From Oscillospiraceae bacterium (GTDB taxonomy: Bacteria > Bacillota > Clostridia > Oscillospirales > Ruminococcaceae), in the NCBI GenBank assembly GCA_900752435.1, contig CAADVD010000002.1, positions 62,001-126,000 of the forward strand: 64,000 nucleotides of DNA. Reading direction: 5' to 3'. Of this stretch, positions 58,409 through 64,000 are shown in pieces; position 1 is the first letter of the stretch, and the number at the start of each line of letters is the position of its first letter. The position numbers and the translations under genes were made by a program. Under the pieces are notes generated by a model. The model did no database searches, was not told the DNA's origin, and worked only from the letters and a program-made list of their open reading frames with translations.

Positions 58409-60156
58409 TTTACGGTCACTCCCTTCTTTGAGCTGACGCTCCATTTGGCGCTGCCTTCTGCCGCCTGCCACAGTTTCTGGTAGGCCTTACAACGCGATAG
58501 AAGTTCTTCGTGAGTGCCTGCATCCGCCAAATTCCCGTGGTCGAGTACGCAGATCTGATCCGCATTTAGGATGGAATGCAGACGGTGCGCAATGACGATG
58601 ACGGTTTTGCCCTGAATGATCTCCGCGATGGCTTCGTTCATTTTTTCTTCGTTTTCGGGATCCATGAAGGCTGTTGCCTCATCGAGAACGACAATGGGCG
58701 CATTTTTCAGAAGCGCCCGTGCAAGGGAAATCCTCTGCCGCTCTCCGCCGGAAAGCTGTTTGCCGCCGTCTCCGGCCATTGTATCAATTCCGTTTTCCAA
58801 ACGGGAAAGGAATTCGCCGCACTGCGCCTTATTTGCTGCCGACAAGACCTCTTCGTCGGAAGCGTCCGGTTTCCCGAGACGAATGTTTTCCAGCAGACTC
58901 ATGTTGAACAGGAACTGTTCCTGTGATACATAAGATATTTCGTTGTTGAGTGCTTCCAAGCTCATATCACGAATGTCCTGACCGCCGATTTTGATGCTTC
59001 CGCCGGTTGCATCATAGAAATGAACCAACAGCTTAGCCAGTGTGGATTTTCCGCTTCCGGATTCTCCTACTAGAGCAGTCAGGCTTCCTTCCCGTGCTTG
59101 CAGTGAAACGCCGTGAAGTACTTCCTCTTCTTTGTAAGCAAAGTGAATGCCTTCAAAGGATATCGCATGATCTTTTCCGGCGAAAGGATGGTTGGACTGT
59201 ACGAGCGGCGGTGCGCTCAGCGTTTGTTCCAGCGTTTCTATCTTGAAATTAATCTGCGGCAGTGTGGACATAAAGCTGAGCGAGCGCAGCAGCGGCGCCC
59301 CGATGCCAAAGGACATGCACAGCACCAATACCAAGTCCGGAAGGGTGGAGTATCCCTGAAGGACAAACCATGCGCCAAGAGGAAGCGTGAACAGCGCCAC
59401 GCACGGAAGAATGCTGTTATACAGAGCCATCCATGGCCAGCATACTTTATACCATGCCAGTGTGAAATCGCGGTAGTTCTTGACATCGTCTTCAAACCGG
59501 CGGTAGGATTCACCGTCCCGATTGAAGACCTTCACCACCTCCATGCCGTTGATGTACTCCACGATGGTGTTGTTCATTTTCTGGGCGGAAGCGTAATAAT
59601 CGCCCATTTTTTGTGTACCGCTTTTATACATCGCCATCATGGCAATGACGCCAAGAGGCAGGGAGCATAGGGATAGAAGCGCCAGCTTCCAGTCTGCAAA
59701 GAACATAGCGATGAAAACAAAGACCGGCACCGCTAAGTTGGCGATTCCCTCCGGCAATGCATGGGCAAGCAGCAGTTCGATGGATTCGATGTCGTCGATA
59801 AACAGCTTTTTCAGAGAACCGACTCCTTTTTCCTGTATGGTTCCCAGTGGCTGTTTTTCCAGCTTCCCTTGTAAAGAAATGCGCAGATTTTTCAGTGTGT
59901 GATAGGCCGACTCGTGGGAGAGCGACAATCCCTTTACATAAAGAACGGCATATAAAATTAGGCAGACGGCTATGGCCGCTATGCGCCATAGGATTCCGAC
60001 TGCGGATAGATCTTTGTGGGTTAACAGAGGATTGATTAGCTGATAGACGAATAAATACGGAAGCACGCTCATGACAACGCCCAAAAGCATAACGGCAATT
60101 GCGCGATAGGTGACTCTGCGGTATTCGCCTGCATACGTCAATACTTTTTGAAACAA
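58405..60156 (-). CDS. ABC exporter, fused membrane and ATPase domains (first half of pair 1)
   Basis: 583 residues from a TTG at 60156, 7 bp after AGGAGG. Six helices, then Walker A GESGSGKST, signature LSGGERQR and Walker B IVVLDEATAFMD with His in IAHRLHS. The Walker B glutamate is kept in both subunits of this pair. It starts 72 bp after the TetR gene, with an inverted repeat AGTTAGTT-TT-AACTAACT just before its ribosome site. Confidence 0.9.
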   Translation of the reverse strand: MFQKVLTYAGEYRRVTYRAIAVMLLGVVMSVLPYLFVYQLINPLLTHKDLSAVGILWRIAAIAVCLILYAVLYVKGLSLSHESAYHTLKNLRISLQGKLEKQPLGTIQEKGVGSLKKLFIDDIESIELLLAHALPEGIANLAVPVFVFIAMFFADWKLALLSLCSLPLGVIAMMAMYKSGTQKMGDYYASAQKMNNTIVEYINGMEVVKVFNRDGESYRRFEDDVKNYRDFTLAWYKVCWPWMALYNSILPCVALFTLPLGAWFVLQGYSTLPDLVLVLCMSFGIGAPLLRSLSFMSTLPQINFKIETLEQTLSAPPLVQSNHPFAGKDHAISFEGIHFAYKEEEVLHGVSLQAREGSLTALVGESGSGKSTLAKLLVHFYDATGGSIKIGGQDIRDMSLEALNNEISYVSQEQFLFNMSLLENIRLGKPDASDEEVLSAANKAQCGEFLSRLENGIDTMAGDGGKQLSGGERQRISLARALLKNAPIVVLDEATAFMDPENEEKMNEAIAEIIQGKTVIVIAHRLHSILNADQICVLDHGNLADAGTHEELLSRCKAYQKLWQAAEGSAKWSVSSKKGVTVK

Positions 60157-60172
60157 ATGAATTCCTCCTTTT

Positions 60173-60192
60173 TAGTTAGTTTTAACTAACTA
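60173..60192. promoter_or_regulatory. Inverted repeat upstream of ABC pair 1, probable operator
   Basis: TAGTTAGTT-TT-AACTAACTA is a perfect 9-bp inverted repeat, immediately before the ribosome site. A related repeat precedes ABC pair 2 at 61656-61690. Confidence 0.65.
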
Positions 60193-60206
60193 TATTTGAA
60201 ATGGAA

Positions 60207-60226
60207 GTCCCTTCCTAAGAAGGGAC
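60207..60226 (-). terminator. Hairpin after the TetR1 gene
   Basis: GTCCCTTC / GAAGGGAC stem with a 4-nt loop, directly after the stop codon. There is no T-run, so it may be a weak terminator or mRNA stabiliser. Confidence 0.4.
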
Positions 60227-60227
60227 G

Positions 60228-60848
60228 TTAAGAAACCGTGAAGCCCAATACACGATACCAGTTGAACAGATCACAGACCAGCTTGCAGTGAGCTTCAATC
60301 TGCTCCCATGTGAAATCATGAATGAACGGTTCATAGATGGTGGTCCAGAAGGCGGACAGCAGAATGTGAAGTTCTTCTTTGGAAATGTCCGTGGAGGCGA
60401 GCTTTCTGCGTTGGGCTTCCAGATAATACATATAAGTGGACTGTGTCATGGATTCCACCCATTTGTGCTGAAAGTTGGAATAGGAAGTTCCCTCAGCACA
60501 TTTAAGCAGCAGTACAAAGCCGTCATGGCGTTCATAGAGATAGCGAAACCACCACATCATATAGCCCTCATCCATATCCCACGCTTTGATTAGGGCTTCA
60601 TCTGAAAGCTGATTCAAATTGATGGAGGTTTTCTCCTCGAGAACTGCGTTGAGATCGGCCACGGTATCCGCTACAACAGCACAAAACAAATCGTCTTTTC
60701 CTCGATAACGTTTATACAGCGCGCCAGTCGTAACTTGTGCTTGCTCACAAATACGCTTCAAGGATGCCTTTTCAAAGCCAAGCGTAAGAAACTCCTGCTT
60801 TGCACTTTCCAGAATACGCGGATCAATCGAATGGTCTGCTTTTGCCAT
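60228..60848 (-). CDS. TetR-family regulator 1
   Basis: 206 residues from the ATG at 60848, behind AAAGGAGG. The N-terminal helix-turn-helix is ICEQAQVTTGALYKRYRGKDDLF; the ligand-binding part is helical and Trp-rich (MWWFRYLYERHDGF). It lies upstream of ABC pair 1 on the same strand and its own promoter overlaps a perfect inverted repeat, so autoregulation is likely. The ligand is unknown. Confidence 0.9.
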   Translation of the reverse strand: MAKADHSIDPRILESAKQEFLTLGFEKASLKRICEQAQVTTGALYKRYRGKDDLFCAVVADTVADLNAVLEEKTSINLNQLSDEALIKAWDMDEGYMMWWFRYLYERHDGFVLLLKCAEGTSYSNFQHKWVESMTQSTYMYYLEAQRRKLASTDISKEELHILLSAFWTTIYEPFIHDFTWEQIEAHCKLVCDLFNWYRVLGFTVS

Positions 60849-60863
60849 AGTTACACCTCCTTT

Positions 60864-60886
60864 GATTGATAATCTAATTATCAATC
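60864..60886. promoter_or_regulatory. Operator at the TetR1 promoter
   Basis: GATTGATAAT-CTA-ATTATCAATC is a perfect 10-bp inverted repeat with a 3-bp centre. It overlaps the -10 box and the predicted transcript start of TetR1. Confidence 0.8.
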
Positions 60887-60911
60887 TATCATAAACGCCT
60901 TTGTTTGTCAA
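60883..60911 (-). promoter_or_regulatory. Promoter of TetR1
   Basis: TTGACA (60906-60911), 17 bp, TAGATT (60883-60888) on the minus strand. Confidence 0.85.
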
Positions 60912-60950
60912 GAGGTATTGAGATTTTTTTGGAATAGGGATGAGAAGTCC

Positions 60951-60979
60951 TTGACAATTCCCAGTTATAATGATAAAAT
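60951..60979 (+). promoter_or_regulatory. Promoter of TetR2
   Basis: TTGACA (60951-60956), 17 bp, TAAAAT (60974-60979), diverging from the TetR1 promoter. Confidence 0.85.
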
Positions 60980-60984
60980 ATCAG

Positions 60985-60999
60985 TGTTATCGGATAACA
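60985..60999. promoter_or_regulatory. Operator at the TetR2 promoter
   Basis: TGTTATC-G-GATAACA is a perfect 7-bp inverted repeat at the predicted transcript start. Its sequence differs from the TetR1 operator, so each regulator probably recognises its own site. Confidence 0.75.
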
Positions 61000-61021
61000 A
61001 TGTTATTTTATAGGAGGTTTT

Positions 61022-61648
61022 ATGAGACCGGTTAATGAAAAATTGGCGTCTGACCTTTTGGAAGCTGGAAAGCAGGCATTTCTGACCTTTGGATTTCAAG
61101 GAGCCTCTTTGCGGAATATTGCGGCTGGACTGGGTGTAACGACCGGATCAATTTACCGGTATTACAGCGATAAGGAGTCGCTGTTCGACGCATTGGTGGA
61201 GGAGCCTGCAAGGGAGCTGGAGGAACGATACCGTGCGATTCAGCAAGAGTTTTCCGTTCTTTCTCTGGAGGGGCAGTTGGCTGGCTTGCCGGAAATATCG
61301 GATGATGGGCAAATGTGGATGATGCAGCATATCTACGATCATTTTGACGCCTTCAAGTTGATTGTTTGCTGCGGCGCAGGAACAAAATATGAGCATTTTA
61401 TCGACACACTGGTTGAAATTGAATGCAACGCCAGCAGAAGCTTGATTGACCGCATGACGGCGGCTGGATATAAACTCAAACCCATCGATGACGAATTGAT
61501 TCATATTGTGGCCAGCGCACTGTTTAACGGCATGTTTGAAACGGTACGGCATGATATGCCCCGCAAAGAAGCATTTGCCCATATGGACAGCCTCAGAGAA
61601 TTTTATTCTGCCGGTTGGTTCAAGATTTTGGGGATCTCAGATCACTGA
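61022..61648 (+). CDS. TetR-family regulator 2
   Basis: 208 residues, ATG behind TAGGAGG. The helix-turn-helix is IAAGLGVTTGSIYRYYSDKESLF; the C-terminal part has a Cys-Cys pair (LIVCCGAGTKYEHF). It heads the operon of ABC pair 2. It is about 30 percent similar by eye to TetR1, including the HDxF segment, so the two are likely diverged duplicates. Confidence 0.9.
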   Translation: MRPVNEKLASDLLEAGKQAFLTFGFQGASLRNIAAGLGVTTGSIYRYYSDKESLFDALVEEPARELEERYRAIQQEFSVLSLEGQLAGLPEISDDGQMWMMQHIYDHFDAFKLIVCCGAGTKYEHFIDTLVEIECNASRSLIDRMTAAGYKLKPIDDELIHIVASALFNGMFETVRHDMPRKEAFAHMDSLREFYSAGWFKILGISDH

Positions 61649-61655
61649 GTTCCTC

Positions 61656-61690
61656 CTAACTTTTGTGCAAAAGTTAGTTTAAGCTAACTA
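61656..61690. promoter_or_regulatory. Nested inverted repeats upstream of ABC pair 2
   Basis: CTAACTTTT-GTGC-AAAAGTTAG (61656-61677) and, sharing its right arm, GTTAG-TTTAAG-CTAAC (61673-61688). The GTTAG/CTAAC words and their place just before the ribosome site match the repeat upstream of ABC pair 1 (60173-60192). Confidence 0.6.
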
Positions 61691-61707
61691 AAGGAGATGT
61701 TGTATTT

Positions 61708-63453
61708 ATGAAAAAGCCCAAAACACAATCACCCTATGCAAAATTATGGACATGGGCGAAGGCGTATCACAGCGGTTTTTACGGTTCTGTTGTTCTGGCG
61801 GTATTGGGGGTGGCCTGCAATATGGCCGCTTACTTTTGCATCGCTGTCATCATCCGCCTGCTGCTCTCCGGCGGACATTTCAGAGAATGCCTTCCATGGT
61901 GCGGCGTGATGCTGGCGGGGTATGCAGGCAAATCCCTGTTTTCCACCTGGTCCACCTCCATGTCGCATACAGCGACTTATCACACGCTGCGGGAACTGCG
62001 TAAGAGTCTGCTGGGAAAGCTGTCCCGGGTGCCGATGGGCACAATTTTGGATACTCCTTCCGGACAGTATAAGACCACCATTGTGGACCGTGTGGAGGGT
62101 ATGGAGCCGACGCTTGCCCATCTGATTCCGGAGATGACCGCCAACATTCTGGTTCCGGTGGCCATTGCCGTTTATATTTTTGTGCTGGACTGGCGAATGG
62201 GATTGGCTAGCCTTGTGACTACGGTAATCGGTCTGTTTGTAGCTTCCCAGAGCGGTAAAACCTATGCCGTGCGCTGGCAGGGAGCGGTAGAGACCGGCCG
62301 TCGTATGGCGAATGCGATCGTGGAGTATGTCGGAGGAATTCAGGTGGTGAAGGCATTCAGTCAAAGCGCCGGTTCCTATAAAAAATATTCCAGTGCCGTG
62401 GAGGACAACGCCCAATATTATGTGGACTGGATGGCGGATAACCAGAAATACATGGCGACCATGCAGACAATTACGCCTGCCGTATTGCTGCCGATTTTAC
62501 CGGTTGGGCTTTTGCTTTGGTCAGCAGGAGGATTGAGCGCGGTGCATTTTCTGACGATTGTGGTGCTTTCGCTGGGACTTACCGGACCGTTGCTGGCGGC
62601 CATGTCGTTTGTGGATGAGCTTGCCGTAGTCAGCACCAATGTTGGAGAAATTTCGGGAATTCTGGATGCGCCAGAGCTGGTACGTCCCACCAAAGAGGCT
62701 GTACTCAAAGGGGAAGAAATACGGTTAAAGCAAGTTTCCTTTACTTATGGAAAAGCGGACGAGGAAATTTTGCACGGAATTGATTTGGACATCAAGCCCG
62801 GTACGGTTACGGCGCTGGTGGGGCCTTCCGGTTCTGGCAAGTCCACCATTGCCAAGCTGATTGCCGGATTCTGGGATGTAACCGGCGGCTCCATTACACT
62901 GGGCGGTGTGGATCTGCGAAAGATTCCGTTGGATCAACTGAATCGTCAAATCGCTTATGTTTCTCAGGATAATTATCTTTTTGACCGTACAGTGCGGGAG
63001 AATATTCGTATGGGGCGTCTTTCTGCCACGGACGCCGAAGTGGAGGCAGTGGCAAAAGCGGCAGGCTGTGATGAATTTATCCGCGCGCTGGAGCATGGAT
63101 ACGATACAGTCTGCGGCGGAGGCGGAGGCCATCTCTCCGGTGGTGAAAAACAGCGGATCTCCATTGCCAGAGCGATGTTGAAGGACGCACCGATTGTCAT
63201 TTTGGATGAAGCGACCGCCAGCATCGATCCGGAGAATGAAGCGATGATTCAGCGGTCAATTTCCGCTTTGACGAAAGGCAAGACGCTGATTGTCATTGCC
63301 CATCGGTTGTCTACTGTTTCCGATGCAGACAACATTGTGGTTGTGGAGCAGGGACACATCGTGGGACAGGGCACACAGAAAGAATTGCTGGAGAACTGTT
63401 CTTTGTACGCGCAGATGTGGCAGGCTTATCTGGGTACACAGGACAATGCTTGA
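61708..63453 (+). CDS. ABC exporter, fused membrane and ATPase domains (first half of pair 2)
   Basis: 581 residues, ATG behind AAAGGAG. Six helices to about residue 300, then Walker A GPSGSGKST, signature LSGGEKQR and Walker B IVILDEATASID with His in IAHRLST. The D-loop and signature are intact. It is similar to both proteins of pair 1 and is followed by its partner after 14 bp. Confidence 0.9.
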   Translation: MKKPKTQSPYAKLWTWAKAYHSGFYGSVVLAVLGVACNMAAYFCIAVIIRLLLSGGHFRECLPWCGVMLAGYAGKSLFSTWSTSMSHTATYHTLRELRKSLLGKLSRVPMGTILDTPSGQYKTTIVDRVEGMEPTLAHLIPEMTANILVPVAIAVYIFVLDWRMGLASLVTTVIGLFVASQSGKTYAVRWQGAVETGRRMANAIVEYVGGIQVVKAFSQSAGSYKKYSSAVEDNAQYYVDWMADNQKYMATMQTITPAVLLPILPVGLLLWSAGGLSAVHFLTIVVLSLGLTGPLLAAMSFVDELAVVSTNVGEISGILDAPELVRPTKEAVLKGEEIRLKQVSFTYGKADEEILHGIDLDIKPGTVTALVGPSGSGKSTIAKLIAGFWDVTGGSITLGGVDLRKIPLDQLNRQIAYVSQDNYLFDRTVRENIRMGRLSATDAEVEAVAKAAGCDEFIRALEHGYDTVCGGGGGHLSGGEKQRISIARAMLKDAPIVILDEATASIDPENEAMIQRSISALTKGKTLIVIAHRLSTVSDADNIVVVEQGHIVGQGTQKELLENCSLYAQMWQAYLGTQDNA

Positions 63454-63467
63454 GGGGAGGAAGAGTC

Positions 63468-64000
63468 ATGTTTGGAATACTCAAAAAGATTTATGCCTTT
63501 GCAGGCAGCCGGAAGAAGCTGTTGACAAAATCCATGCTGGTGGCCTTTTTGGGGGCAGTTTTTTCTGCGTTTCAGTTTGGCGCATTGATGCTGACGCTGG
63601 ATATGATTGTGACGGGCACAATGGGAAACCTTTGGATTATCGTCGGCATTATGGTTCTGTCCGTTGTTGGAAAAGCCATCTGCTCCTATCATTCCACCAA
63701 TATGGAAACGGAGACCGGATATTTTATGGTGGCTGAAAAGCGAATTCATATCGGCGATCGTCTGCGCTATATCCCTATGGGCTATTTCAATGAGAATAGT
63801 CTTGGCAACATCACCGCTGTGGTGACCACGACATTGGGGGATGTAGAGAACAATGCCGCTCGGTGTCTGGTTATGGTAATTGGGGGATTTCTCAATACGT
63901 TGGCGCTGTGTTTGGCGCTGACGATTACAGATTGGCGGTTTGGTCTGATTGCAATTGTCGGTGTTCTTTGCTATCTTTTGGTTACCGAGTTTTCCCAGCG
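63468..64000 (+). CDS. ABC exporter, partner of pair 2 (cut by window edge)
   Basis: 177 residues are visible, starting at the ATG behind GGGGAGGAAG. The part seen is the membrane domain: helices at about 20-42 and 50-70, then the MGYFNENSLGNITAVVTTTLGDVE segment shared with ABC exporters and closely like MGYFTEGNIGKISSVLSTDMV of pair 1. The ATPase domain lies beyond the window. Confidence 0.88.
   Translation, partial: MFGILKKIYAFAGSRKKLLTKSMLVAFLGAVFSAFQFGALMLTLDMIVTGTMGNLWIIVGIMVLSVVGKAICSYHSTNMETETGYFMVAEKRIHIGDRLRYIPMGYFNENSLGNITAVVTTTLGDVENNAARCLVMVIGGFLNTLALCLALTITDWRFGLIAIVGVLCYLLVTEFSQ

Overview
The window reads as chromosome of a strictly anaerobic, Gram-positive gut-type Firmicute, most likely an Oscillospiraceae or Butyricicoccaceae-like Clostridium. 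Supporting signs are near-consensus sigma-A promoters with 16-17 bp spacers, strong AGGAGG ribosome sites with frequent TTG and GTG starts, intrinsic terminators, riboswitch and T-box control, a sortase-like surface protein and the oxygen-independent (early cobalt insertion) cobalamin pathway. The taxon is inferred from gene content only. No phage block, CRISPR array or rRNA is present; there is one tRNA (Pro, GGG).

Layout. 0-10 kb: end of a type III pantothenate kinase gene (coaX), a small membrane protein, an orphan histidine kinase, gap, a MATE exporter behind a riboswitch-like leader, a YibE/F membrane protein, a cell-wall metallophosphoesterase, galU and an N-formylglutamate amidohydrolase-like gene. 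10-34 kb: a large cobalamin locus. A leftward operon cbiM-N-Q-O-K is preceded by a B12 riboswitch. A diverging 16.5-kb rightward run of 18 genes (cbiD, L, F, G, H, J-sirC fusion, ET, A, cobT, cobU, cobS, a short cobU-like gene, cobC, cbiB, cobD, cbiP, cobO, cbiC) is mostly joined by overlapping starts and stops. A second leftward metal uptake operon (cbiM-PDGLE, Q, O) closes the locus. A TA-flanked miniature transposon sits in the stop codon of the short cobU-like gene, and a fused relic of cobO and cbiC lies just beyond the second transporter.

34-44 kb: a zinc alcohol dehydrogenase, mntP, tgt, queA, a lysine-riboswitch operon asd-dapA-dapB, a CHAP endolysin-like gene and an isolated ectB-type aminotransferase. 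44-51 kb: a complete trpEGDCFBA operon behind a T-box with a UGG specifier. 51-56.5 kb: a DUF308 membrane protein, a 71-residue membrane protein, an Lsa-type ABC-F ribosome-protection gene with an attenuator leader, and a KdpD/KdpE-like two-component pair without kdpABC. 56.6-64 kb: two heterodimeric ABC exporter pairs, each preceded by its own TetR regulator, with inverted-repeat operators.

How it works together. The cobalamin genes cover sirohydrochlorin to cobalamin, with cobalt import, chelation, ring modification, adenosylation, aminopropanol arm and lower-ligand attachment all present; only uroporphyrinogen methylation, earlier tetrapyrrole steps and benzimidazole synthesis are not seen. 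Amino-acid genes are controlled by RNA leaders (lysine riboswitch, tryptophan T-box). The drug and toxin resistance genes (MATE, ABC-F, ABC exporters) each have dedicated local control. The most notable non-coding signals are the ABC-F attenuator, the cobO/cbiC scar, the miniature transposon, a repeated UUCG-capped hairpin and arrays of 7-bp repeats.
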